Made by a program: the position numbers and the translations under genes
Shown: positions 1 to 6,591 of the stretch, piece by piece
Layout of the letters: the number at the start of each line of letters is the position of its first letter
Position numbering within the stretch: the stretch's first letter is position 1
Assembly (NCBI GenBank): GCA_027295975.1
Contig: JAPUJX010000579.1
Span: 1 to 8,074, forward strand
DNA from: Gammaproteobacteria bacterium
GTDB taxonomy: Bacteria > Pseudomonadota > Gammaproteobacteria > Pseudomonadales > Azotimanducaceae
Length of the DNA: 8,074 nt
Direction of reading: 5' to 3'
The notes under the pieces: model-generated
The model's input: only the letters and a program-made list of their open reading frames with translations
The model's database searches: none
Told to the model about the DNA's origin: nothing

Positions 1-572
1 CGATACTCGCCAGTTGGGGTCCCAGGCTGTTTGCCCAGGTTCGCAAGCAGATGCCGGAGGTCGAAATGACCTTTCACGCGCAGCGATCACCGGTTGTGTT
101 GGATCGTATCCGATCGGGTGAGTACATGGTTGGGCTCTGCACGGGTTCCTCCGATGCAGACGTGGACCTGCAGAGCGAGGTGGTTCGGCTCGAAGCCCTG
201 GTCATCGTACCCTCGGCGCTCGAGACCCTGGAATACCAGGTGGGTGATGAGCTTTTCGTGATCACCATCGAGTCCCGTTCGGGTGCCTGGCGTTCCATCG
301 AGGACGATCTCAAGCGGTTACATTTGAAGCGCGAGGTGTCGTTGGAGTCTTTTTTCTCCGTGGCGCAGATGGCCTTGGCGGGGTTTGGCCACGGTCTCGT
401 CCCCGCTGGTGTCGCTGCCACCCTGGGCATCCCGGAAAGTAAGCTGATTCCCCTGAACGGAGTCGGACTCAATCGCCCGGTGCGTTTTGTCGCGCGTAAA
501 TCAATGTTCTCCCAGCCGTTGATCCAGAGCTTTTACTCCGCTGTTGCGGAGTTGGCAGCGACGGTCCGGTAG
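1..572 (+). CDS. LysR-family transcriptional regulator, C-terminal part (5' end outside window)
   Basis: This is the effector-binding half of a LysR-type regulator. The frame is open from the left edge (first full codon at base 3) to a TAG at 570-572, so 189 residues are visible. The N-terminal winged-helix DNA-binding domain must lie upstream, and the ATG at 51 is an internal Met. The visible start, ILASWGPRLFAQVRKQMPEV, matches the beginning of a LysR substrate-binding domain (strand, helix, then 'P-x-V/E'). LLDRIxxGE-type wording follows (VLDRIRSGEY), and later a GFGHGLVPAGVAA stretch corresponds to the usual 'G.GIALLP' segment of the second subdomain. Family members act as tetramers that bind DNA and respond to a small ligand. 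The ligand and targets cannot be read from this fragment. The residue after the GE motif is usually Asp (GELDLA); here it reads GEYMVGL. The gene converges on hemH with a 62-base gap, so hemH is not an obvious divergent target. Confidence 0.85.
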   Translation, partial: ILASWGPRLFAQVRKQMPEVEMTFHAQRSPVVLDRIRSGEYMVGLCTGSSDADVDLQSEVVRLEALVIVPSALETLEYQVGDELFVITIESRSGAWRSIEDDLKRLHLKREVSLESFFSVAQMALAGFGHGLVPAGVAATLGIPESKLIPLNGVGLNRPVRFVARKSMFSQPLIQSFYSAVAELAATVR

Positions 573-634
573 ACGCGCTGTTCCAAGTTCAACGGTGCCC
601 GCATCGTTACCGATAAATCTCCTACCTGGAAACT

Positions 635-1669
635 CTAGGCTTTTTCGGCCGTACGATTCTGGCTTTCGGCGAAAGTTTCTCTGCACCAGTGGGCCAGTGT
701 CTTGACCCAGTCTCCGTTGTCATTGAGGCACGGAACCAGCGTCAGTTCGGTTCCCCCTGCCGCGAGAAAAGTTTCTCTGCCGCGGATGCCGATTTCCTCC
801 AACGTTTCCAGGTTGTCGACAACAAATGCAGGACATGCGACCACCAGTCGTTTGATTCCCTGACCGGGCAGTTTCCGCAGTACGTCGTCCGTGTACGGGG
901 TCAACCACGGTAACCGACCGAGTCGGGATTGAAAGCTTACGGAATAACGCTCGTTGGGAATCTGCAGGCGTGCCGCCAACAACTCCGAGGTGCGATAACT
1001 CTGATGGCGATAACAACCGTCATGCGCCGGAGAGGGGGTCGAGCAACAGTCGTCACGTTGTAAACAATGATTTCCCGTTGGATCGGAACGGGTGATGTGC
1101 CGTTCCGGCAAACCATGATAGCTCAATAACAAATGATCCCACTGGCAGGTCAGGTGTTCTTCTATGCTGGCAGCTAGAGAATGTATATACCCGGGCCGGT
1201 CGAAGAACGGCGCGAACACGCGCACACTCATGTCATTCGGCAATAATCTCTGCACCGCTTCGATGGATGTCGTGCGAGTTGATTGTGCGTGTTGAGGATA
1301 GAGCGGGACAAGGAGAAGTTCTCGAACACCCTGGTCGTGAAGTTGATTCAGCGTGTTTTCGATACTCGGTTCGCCGTAACGCATGGCAACCGCGCATGGT
1401 ATGGGAAAATGACTCGCGATCGAAGTTTCCAAAGCCCGGCTGTGCAAGAGTAGTGGTGACCCTTCCGGTTCCCAGATACTCGCGTAGGCCGCTGCGCTTC
1501 GTGGCGGTCGAAACGGGAGAATGAAGCAGGAGACGATCAGCCGCCGCAGTACCCATGGTACGTCCAGAACGTATGGGTCCATGAGAAACTGATTCAGATA
1601 ACTGCGGACATCCGCTACTTCGTGAGAATTCGGGGTGCCGAGATTAACCAGCAGAATCCCGCGGGACAC
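635..1669 (-). CDS. hemH: Ferrochelatase, probable [2Fe-2S] type
   Basis: Ferrochelatase inserts Fe2+ into protoporphyrin IX, the last step of protoheme synthesis. The N-terminus GILLVNLGTP and the RSAAAYASIWEPEGSPL segment are family hallmarks. In 344-residue numbering, SYHGLPERH holds the catalytic His185, SFQSRLGRLPWLTPYTDD is the conserved C-terminal-domain segment, and CPAFVVDNLETLEE carries Glu288, equivalent to the metal-site Glu of B. subtilis HemH. Four cysteines (202, 208, 209, 219; spacing C-x5-CC-x9-C) sit in a loop just after the catalytic His. This arrangement is known from bacterial ferrochelatases that bind a [2Fe-2S] cluster through an internal segment. I chose the GTG at 1669 because AGGAG lies 5 bases upstream and homologues begin right at this point. 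The frame also allows a TTG at 1699, adding 10 residues (354 aa). The length is normal. The gene is transcribed away from hisH from its own promoter and convergently with the LysR gene. Confidence 0.95.
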   Translation of the reverse strand: MSRGILLVNLGTPNSHEVADVRSYLNQFLMDPYVLDVPWVLRRLIVSCFILPFRPPRSAAAYASIWEPEGSPLLLHSRALETSIASHFPIPCAVAMRYGEPSIENTLNQLHDQGVRELLLVPLYPQHAQSTRTTSIEAVQRLLPNDMSVRVFAPFFDRPGYIHSLAASIEEHLTCQWDHLLLSYHGLPERHITRSDPTGNHCLQRDDCCSTPSPAHDGCYRHQSYRTSELLAARLQIPNERYSVSFQSRLGRLPWLTPYTDDVLRKLPGQGIKRLVVACPAFVVDNLETLEEIGIRGRETFLAAGGTELTLVPCLNDNGDWVKTLAHWCRETFAESQNRTAEKA

Positions 1670-1674
1670 GGCTT

Positions 1675-1679
1675 CTCCT
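1675..1679 (-). promoter_or_regulatory. Shine-Dalgarno site of hemH that decides its GTG start
   Basis: Read on the minus strand, AGGAG stands 5 bases before the GTG at 1669-1667, within AAAGAAGGAGAAGCC-GTG. The upstream in-frame TTG at 1699 has no comparable site, so the GTG is preferred. Confidence 0.6.
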
Positions 1680-1727
1680 TCTTTGCTGGTCGTGAACAAA
1701 GGGTTGAGCTTTTTTGTTCTCAGATGA

Positions 1728-1736
1728 TGGGATAAT
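1728..1736 (+). promoter_or_regulatory. Possible extended -10 promoter of the hisH-hisF-oxidoreductase cluster
   Basis: TGGGATAAT fits an extended -10 element (TGn plus a TATAAT-like hexamer, GATAAT). No -35 hexamer lies at 16-18 bases; TTGAGC at 1704-1709 is too far away (21-base spacer). Transcription would begin near 1743, giving a leader of only about 27 bases before the hisH TTG. The element coincides with the hemH -10 on the opposite strand. Confidence 0.35.
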
Positions 1737-1760
1737 ATCCGCGCTCCCTCGAGTTGTCAT
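1732..1760 (-). promoter_or_regulatory. Probable sigma-70 promoter of hemH
   Basis: On the minus strand there is a -35-like ATGACA (1760-1755), a 17-base spacer and a -10-like TATTAT (1737-1732). This predicts a start of transcription near 1725 and a leader of roughly 55 bases before the hemH GTG. Optimal spacing and five of six matches in each box make this the best promoter in the window, but it rests on consensus matching only. The -10 block overlaps the proposed hisH promoter on the other strand. Confidence 0.5.
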
Positions 1761-1769
1761 GAGTAAACC

Positions 1770-2387
1770 TTGGCGGTAATTATCGACTACGATGCAGGAA
1801 ATCTGCGCAGTGTGCAGCGTGCTTGCGCCGAGGTTGGGCTGGAGGCGGAAATCACCGCCGATCCCCGCCGCGTCAGCGAAGCGGAGCGGGTAATTTTCCC
1901 GGGGGTAGGGGCTGCGGGCAGCGCGATGAAAAGCCTGTGCAGCACGGGTATGGATGTCGCCCTGAAAGAGGTGATCACTTCAGGTCGTCCGGTACTCGGA
2001 ATCTGTCTTGGTCTGCAGATTTCTCTCGATCATTCCGAAGAGAGTGATCAAAACACCCTGGGTCTCATTCCCGGTAAAGTGCTCCGTTTTCGCTTGGATA
2101 ATCCCGAGTTGAAGATACCCCATATGGGTTGGAACGAGGTACGCGTGGTGCAATCTCATCCACTGCTGGAGGGCATTGAAGCGGGTGATGAGTTTTATTT
2201 TGTACACGGCTATTTTCCGCAACCCCAGGATCGGTCAAACGTCTACGCGGTCACGGACTACGAATCGGAGTTCGCCAGCGCGGTGGGACGAAAAAACTAC
2301 TTTGCAACTCAGTTTCACCCGGAGAAGAGTGGTCGCGTGGGCCTTCGACTCCTGGCGAGCTTCAAAAACTGGGATGGCGGATGTTGA
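1770..2387 (+). CDS. hisH: Imidazole glycerol phosphate synthase, glutaminase subunit HisH
   Basis: HisH is a class I (triad) glutamine amidotransferase. It releases ammonia from glutamine and channels it to HisF, where PRFAR is converted to imidazole glycerol phosphate and AICAR in histidine synthesis. The 205-residue length is normal. The start [12 protein letters not shown] is the HisH signature. PGVGAAG (44-50) forms the oxyanion-strand region, GICLGLQ (77-83) holds nucleophile Cys79, PHMGWN (117-122) is the conserved interface motif, and QFHPEKS (181-187) supplies His183 and Glu185, so the catalytic triad is complete. The start is a TTG: the frame is closed by TAA at 1764-1766, and homologues start at this residue. 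No strong ribosome-binding site precedes it. An out-of-frame ATG at 1759 opens a 6-codon ORF that overlaps the start. The 3' end overlaps hisF by 7 bases, indicating an operon and translational coupling. Confidence 0.95.
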   Translation: MAVIIDYDAGNLRSVQRACAEVGLEAEITADPRRVSEAERVIFPGVGAAGSAMKSLCSTGMDVALKEVITSGRPVLGICLGLQISLDHSEESDQNTLGLIPGKVLRFRLDNPELKIPHMGWNEVRVVQSHPLLEGIEAGDEFYFVHGYFPQPQDRSNVYAVTDYESEFASAVGRKNYFATQFHPEKSGRVGLRLLASFKNWDGGC

Positions 2388-3160
2388 GCAAACGGTTGAT
2401 TGCCTGTCTGGATGTGCGCGATGGCAAGCTAGCCAAAAGTGTCAGGTTCGTAGACACCCGGGATATCGGCGATCCGGTTGAAAAAGCACGGGAATATTAT
2501 GCGGATGGACTCGATGAACTCGTGTTCTACGATATCACCGCCTCGAGTGAAAAACGCAACATCATGCTGGATGTAGTAGAGAAGGTTGCCGAGCAGGTCT
2601 TCATTCCCCTGTCTGTTGGGGGAGGCGTTCGCTCTGTTGCCGATGCCACCGATCTCCGTCTCGCCGGAGCGGAGAAGATCAATGTCAATTCTGCCGCCGT
2701 GGTGCGCCCGGAACTCATTAGCGAATGTGCTGAAGCCATTGGGGATCAGAACATCGTGTTGTCCATGGACATTCGTAGAGTCGAACGCAGCGATCAGTTC
2801 CCCTCCGGTTATGAGATAGTGATAAACGGTGGACGCACGCCCATGGGTATCGATGCACTGAATTGGGCATGCAAAGGCGAAAAGCTGGGAGCGGGTGAAC
2901 TGGTTGTCAACTCCATCGACGCGGATGGCACCCGCAACGGTTACGAACTCACACTCACCGCCATGCTCGCCGAGGCCGTGCGTATTCCCGTCATCGCATC
3001 CGGGGGTGCCGGAAAACCGGATCACCTCTACGATGTGCTCACTACCGGCAGGGCAGATGCAGCCCTCGTCGCGTCCATGGTTCACTATGGTGACTACACC
3101 GTCAGCGAACTGAAGAAACAGTTACATGACCGGGGGGTCAAGATGCGGATGTCATGGTGA
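2381..3160 (+). CDS. hisF: Imidazole glycerol phosphate synthase, cyclase subunit HisF
   Basis: HisF is the (beta/alpha)8-barrel cyclase of imidazole glycerol phosphate synthase. It uses ammonia from HisH to turn PRFAR into IGP and AICAR. The 259-residue protein is slightly longer than the usual 250-256. CLDVRDG (9-15) contains catalytic Asp11, Lys19 aligns with the conserved loop-1 lysine, and SMDIRR (128-133) contains catalytic Asp130. Phosphate-binding segments SVGGG (78-82), NVNSAA (101-106), DADGT (180-184) and ASGGAG (206-211) are all present. Several stretches (a longer segment around [13 protein letters not shown], then MGIDALNWA and [12 protein letters not shown]) recall deltaproteobacterial-type HisF more than the standard gammaproteobacterial enzyme. 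That is judgement from memory, not an alignment. The ATG lies inside the end of hisH (7-base overlap). The end overlaps the next gene by 7 bases, or by 1 base if that gene starts at 3160. No hisA, hisB or hisI lies nearby. Confidence 0.95.
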   Translation: MLSKRLIACLDVRDGKLAKSVRFVDTRDIGDPVEKAREYYADGLDELVFYDITASSEKRNIMLDVVEKVAEQVFIPLSVGGGVRSVADATDLRLAGAEKINVNSAAVVRPELISECAEAIGDQNIVLSMDIRRVERSDQFPSGYEIVINGGRTPMGIDALNWACKGEKLGAGELVVNSIDADGTRNGYELTLTAMLAEAVRIPVIASGGAGKPDHLYDVLTTGRADAALVASMVHYGDYTVSELKKQLHDRGVKMRMSW

Positions 3161-4131
3161 TGAAAGCCATCGTTGTCGTAGAGAAGCAGCTGGTCTGGCA
3201 GGAGGTTGCCGAACCCGATTTGAGCGTGGGCGAGGTTCGCATCAGGGTGCATGCCACGGCTGTCAACCGTGCGGATCTCGCACAACGTCAAGGCGGTTAT
3301 CCGCCCCCCCCTGGCGCGAGTACCATCCTGGGTCTGGAATGTGCGGGAGAGGTGCTCGAAGTAGGCGAAGGGGTGACTCGAGTTGCCACTGGTGACGCGG
3401 TGTGCGCGTTGCTCGCCGGCGGTGGATATGCGGAACAGGTTGTCGTTCCGGCGGGACAGGTGCTGCACATTCCCGAAGGGTTGACGATGCTCGATGCGGC
3501 GGCGATTCCCGAAGTTTTCGCCACCGCCTATTTGAACCTCTACATGGAGGCCGGCCTCAAAACCGGGGAGCGGGTATTGCTGCATGCCGGAGCAAGCGGT
3601 GTTGGAACCGCGGCAATCCAGTTGTGCAAAACAACCAACAACCCCTGTTTCGTTACCGCGGGCAATAGCGAGAAGGTTGCGCGCTGCCAGGCCCTTGGTG
3701 CTGACGAGGGGTGGGACCGGCACCAGGGTAGTTTTCGTGAGTCCGTAATGGAGTGGTCCGGCGGCACCGGTGTGGATGTGATCCTCGATCCGGTTGGGGC
3801 GGGTTATCTCGCGGATAATCTTGCGAGTTTGAACACCGATGGGCGGCTCGTGGTGATTGGCTTGATGGGCGGGATGGAAACACCCCTCCACCTCGGACTC
3901 ATGATGATGAAACGCCTGCGCATTATCGGCTCGACCTTACGGGCGAGGCCCATTGCCGCCAAGGCCGCTGTCATGGATGCGTTGCGGGAACGAGTCTGGC
4001 CGTATCTCGCGACAGGTGAGATCAAACCCATTGTGGAAGCTGTCATCCCCATCGAGGAAGCGGAGTCCGCTCACGCGCTGATTACCGGCAACACAACCGT
4101 CGGCAAGGTGCTGTTACAGATTGTTCGATGA
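3154..4131 (+). CDS. NAD(P)H quinone oxidoreductase, PIG3-type zeta-crystallin family (MDR superfamily)
   Basis: This belongs to the zinc-free medium-chain dehydrogenase/reductase superfamily, in the quinone oxidoreductase branch resembling human PIG3. Members usually reduce quinones or other electrophiles with NADPH in the cytoplasm. The GroES-like N-terminal domain carries [19 protein letters not shown] (38-56), the branch signature, followed by [10 protein letters not shown] and [15 protein letters not shown]. The Rossmann domain has the AGASGVG nucleotide-binding loop (145-151) and TAGNSEK (168-174), the place where this family contacts the NADPH ribose phosphate. The catalytic zinc ligands of alcohol dehydrogenases are absent, as expected. 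Length (325 aa) is typical. Two starts are possible: ATG at 3154, and ATG at 3160 in a TGATG arrangement with the hisF stop, giving the usual MKAIVV beginning. The second is equally likely. The tight overlap suggests co-translation with hisHF, though no link to histidine is known. The substrate is unknown. A run of 8 C at 3304-3311 is in frame. Confidence 0.9.
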   Translation: MVMKAIVVVEKQLVWQEVAEPDLSVGEVRIRVHATAVNRADLAQRQGGYPPPPGASTILGLECAGEVLEVGEGVTRVATGDAVCALLAGGGYAEQVVVPAGQVLHIPEGLTMLDAAAIPEVFATAYLNLYMEAGLKTGERVLLHAGASGVGTAAIQLCKTTNNPCFVTAGNSEKVARCQALGADEGWDRHQGSFRESVMEWSGGTGVDVILDPVGAGYLADNLASLNTDGRLVVIGLMGGMETPLHLGLMMMKRLRIIGSTLRARPIAAKAAVMDALRERVWPYLATGEIKPIVEAVIPIEEAESAHALITGNTTVGKVLLQIVR

Positions 4132-4163
4132 GTCGAGCCTGGTGTGTCCAAAGCGCCGGTCAT

Positions 4164-6413
4164 TCATGGTGTCGTGCCCGACAGCGGCTCGATCCCCTGT
4201 ATCTTCCGCAGTTTACCGATCACGGCCCGCAGGGCGCGGTCGAATACAAATGATTCGTCCAGAACCCTCAACGATTTGCGCTTCAGTTCGACGGCAAGGC
4301 CGGTGCGGGTCTTTTCGGCTACCTTCATACCGCGACGATTGACAAACACATAATGGTCTCCGGGCTGAACAATCGTCGACAACTTACAGCGCAACCAGGC
4401 GCCGTCCTGTTTCATCTCGACCCAACTACCTTCCTCGAGCCCTTCGATAGGCTTCAAATACTCGGGCTCGACCGCTACCGTCTCCATGTTCGCAAAACTG
4501 TCGATGGGTTCGGTCAGCTCGATCTCGTCCAGCTCTTCGAAACTTGTCGGGCAGGTGTCATCCTGCCGTTTGTCGTCTTCCAGACACACTCGATCGTTTT
4601 CGGTAATCTGCCGTAGTTGGGTTTCCAGGCATTCAAGCTGCTCGTCGTGCACGGTCCGGGTGACGTTGATGCTCTTCATTCCAAACGAAAGTTGCCCTGA
4701 CAGCCGCGCGACGAGCGCATTACGTTTGTTGACGTCGGCGGCCTTCGTCATCGGGTGCAGGCACCAGAGCAGATCGTCCAGGACCTGCACCATTGATTGC
4801 CACTCGTCGGACGCCTCGCCATGGTTGACATGGGTGTAAACCAGAATCCTGGCGAAGGTATCGATGATAAATCGTCGCACCACCGGCGGTATGGACATAC
4901 CGGTCGTCTTCCGGCTGATGAGTCGCTCCACCGTCTCTTTGGCGGCGGCAGCTATTGCCTTGCCCTGCTCGGATTCCCTGACGCGCCGCTCCACCAGCGT
5001 GCGACGTTTTTGATCGATTTTGACGAACGCCCTGAGTTCCGCCGCCAGCGCTTCGAATAGCCGGGCGTCATCGGCGAAACCATTCAGAATCTGCAGGACG
5101 ATGGATTCCAACTTGTTGTACATCGCGTCCCGCTTGAGCTCGGCTGCATTGCTCCAACCGATTCCAGCACTGGACAGTTCGTTGAGCAGCCGCCGGGCCG
5201 GATGGCTGGTTCTCTGGAAAAACGTCTTATCGACGATTGCAAGCCTCACGATGGGAATCTGCAGTCTGGCGATGAGTGCCTTCATCGGGATGGCCAGATT
5301 GCGATCGTTCAGAATGTAATCGAACAACATGCCCACGAAGTTGACCACATCTTCGTCCGCTTGCCCCATGTTGGTTTCGTCACCTCCACCAGCGTCCGAA
5401 GATCGGATGCCGACGATCTGCCGTAGATCCAGAAGCCGCGGTACCGCCTCGATGTCGATGGGACGTTCAACGGCGTTGCTCTGGGCCGCCGACAGAGCGC
5501 TCAGGAGACGCTCGGTGCTGATGACCGAGCCACCTTCAATCGCTGTCGTGTGGGTGGAACCGCGAACGGATGCAAGCAGCGTTTGTATGGTGTTGAACTC
5601 GTAACCGGAGGGTGGCGCGTGATCGCCAGTGGTTGTAACCGGCTCGAAATCGCGGGTTTCTCGACGGTTACGCGTTTGCCTGAATTTGCGCTCGAGATCC
5701 GGCAGGACACCCGCATTGGCCAAAAGGGTATTGGCTTCGTCGAAAATCGGCCCCAGACGTTCCATGACGAAACGCTCGAACAACTTGAGGATGATGAGTT
5801 TCATCTTCATGTCGACGTCCAGACATTCGATGCTGGCCACGAACGACTGGCTCAACAGGCGTGGTCCGAGGGGGTTTGCCGCCTCGGAGATACCGACGGT
5901 ATCCGAAAGATGATCGAATCGCCTGGTCAACCGCATGATCGGCAGAGGGAACAGGCCGGTTACCTTGGATACGATCGTCGTGACGGCTACGGAAACTTCC
6001 AGATCGTCGTTGTCAACCAGAGAGATATCGTCCAGAAATTCCTCGAATTCCTCTTCGTTTTCGTCAGGCCTTGCAGGCTGAAACGCCTGGCCGAATCCGT
6101 GTTTGAATTTGGCGATGAACTGGCTGCCGATGGCTTCGCGCCGCAGCCTTATCACCCGCATGGAATCGAAATAGACAGTCTGGTCCTTGTCGCTGTGGGA
6201 CCGGTCGGCCATCTCGAAAAGCGCGTCGTCGATGTTGTTGAACAGGCTCTGCACGAGAGCGTTCAATTGTTCTTCCGCTCGCTTGCAAACGGTATTCAGG
6301 ATGGGCGAAAGAGGGGATTCCTGTTTCGCCGAAAAGTCTATCGATACTAATTTTGGCTGAGTCACCGTGCGTCCGCCCCCTGAGGTCTCTTGCAGAATTA
6401 GATCAGGTTGCAC
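4164..6413 (-). CDS. DUF1631 family protein with C-terminal beta-rich domain
   Basis: A large, probably cytoplasmic protein (749 residues, no signal peptide or membrane segment seen) that I assign to the proteobacterial DUF1631 family. The family's function is not established to my knowledge. Recognisable stretches are the N-terminal helical region (35-130, ending in a very acidic patch around 117-129), LGPRLLSQSF with a following helix pair (182-222), and the central block LFDYILNDRNLAIPMKALIARL (363-384) leading to VDKTFFQRTSHPARRLLNEL (394-412), the most typical DUF1631 signature. A helical, charged region follows (425-500). Residues about 660-722 (EGSWVEMK, WLRCKL, YVFVNRRGMKV) look like a small beta-barrel, perhaps PilZ-like; that is inference. 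The start is uncertain: GTG at 6413 is the longest option, and GTG at 6365 after a G-rich stretch would give 733 aa. The gene converges on the oxidoreductase gene with 32 bases between stop codons, and lies downstream of valS on the same strand. Confidence 0.85.
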   Translation of the reverse strand: MQPDLILQETSGGGRTVTQPKLVSIDFSAKQESPLSPILNTVCKRAEEQLNALVQSLFNNIDDALFEMADRSHSDKDQTVYFDSMRVIRLRREAIGSQFIAKFKHGFGQAFQPARPDENEEEFEEFLDDISLVDNDDLEVSVAVTTIVSKVTGLFPLPIMRLTRRFDHLSDTVGISEAANPLGPRLLSQSFVASIECLDVDMKMKLIILKLFERFVMERLGPIFDEANTLLANAGVLPDLERKFRQTRNRRETRDFEPVTTTGDHAPPSGYEFNTIQTLLASVRGSTHTTAIEGGSVISTERLLSALSAAQSNAVERPIDIEAVPRLLDLRQIVGIRSSDAGGGDETNMGQADEDVVNFVGMLFDYILNDRNLAIPMKALIARLQIPIVRLAIVDKTFFQRTSHPARRLLNELSSAGIGWSNAAELKRDAMYNKLESIVLQILNGFADDARLFEALAAELRAFVKIDQKRRTLVERRVRESEQGKAIAAAAKETVERLISRKTTGMSIPPVVRRFIIDTFARILVYTHVNHGEASDEWQSMVQVLDDLLWCLHPMTKAADVNKRNALVARLSGQLSFGMKSINVTRTVHDEQLECLETQLRQITENDRVCLEDDKRQDDTCPTSFEELDEIELTEPIDSFANMETVAVEPEYLKPIEGLEEGSWVEMKQDGAWLRCKLSTIVQPGDHYVFVNRRGMKVAEKTRTGLAVELKRKSLRVLDESFVFDRALRAVIGKLRKIQGIEPLSGTTP

Positions 6414-6591
6414 CTGCGGCAGCCGAGAAGAGTACGCCGCTCAACCCGTGACGGCGTTCACAGATTCTTATCCGCAGGTTCGAGACCGCACCGGGCGCGG
6501 CCTGCCGACGTCACAAATTGTGGAATTGACGGGTGTCGGCATAGTCCCTGGCCTCCATCGCCGGGATCGCTCAGCCGGTCACGAGACGCGG
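6414..6591 (-). other. Intergenic region between valS and the DUF1631 gene
   Basis: This 178-base gap holds no clear promoter or U-tailed terminator. On the minus strand there is a GC-rich 6-bp stem-loop (GGCCGC, 7-base loop, GCGGTC) in its middle with no U tract after it. There is also a 24-codon ORF (6542 to 6468; MPTPVNSTICDVG...) preceded by GGAGG at a 9-base spacing. Neither is strong enough to call as a gene or a terminator. The DUF1631 gene could be read through from valS or have its own weak promoter here. Confidence 0.3.

Noticed and set aside
621..645. Possible terminator CCTA...TAGG followed by CTTTTT between the LysR gene and hemH
   Set aside because: The stem is only 4 bp with an 11-base loop and overlaps the hemH stop codon; too weak to call.
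2429..3085. 218-codon ORF on the - strand opposite hisF
   Set aside because: It is an antisense shadow of a fully intact hisF and shows no recognisable motif.
3304..3311. Run of eight C as a possible frameshift in the oxidoreductase gene
   Set aside because: The frame is continuous through it, and PPPPG at this point is the normal family sequence.
3094..3891. 265-codon ORF on the - strand opposite the oxidoreductase gene
   Set aside because: It shows no family motifs; the plus-strand frame encodes a clear complete MDR-family protein.
5550..6350. 266-codon ORF on the + strand antisense to the DUF1631 gene
   Set aside because: The translation matches no family I recognise, has low-complexity antisense character, and lies entirely inside a well-supported gene on the other strand.
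6461..6500. tRNA T-arm-like GGTTCGAGACC between valS and the DUF1631 gene
   Set aside because: The flanking bases do not form the 5-bp T stem, and no D arm, anticodon arm or acceptor stem can be built upstream.
6495..6520. GC-rich stem-loop in the valS-DUF1631 gap as a valS terminator
   Set aside because: The stem has 6 bp with one G-U pair and is followed by TCGAACC rather than a U tract.
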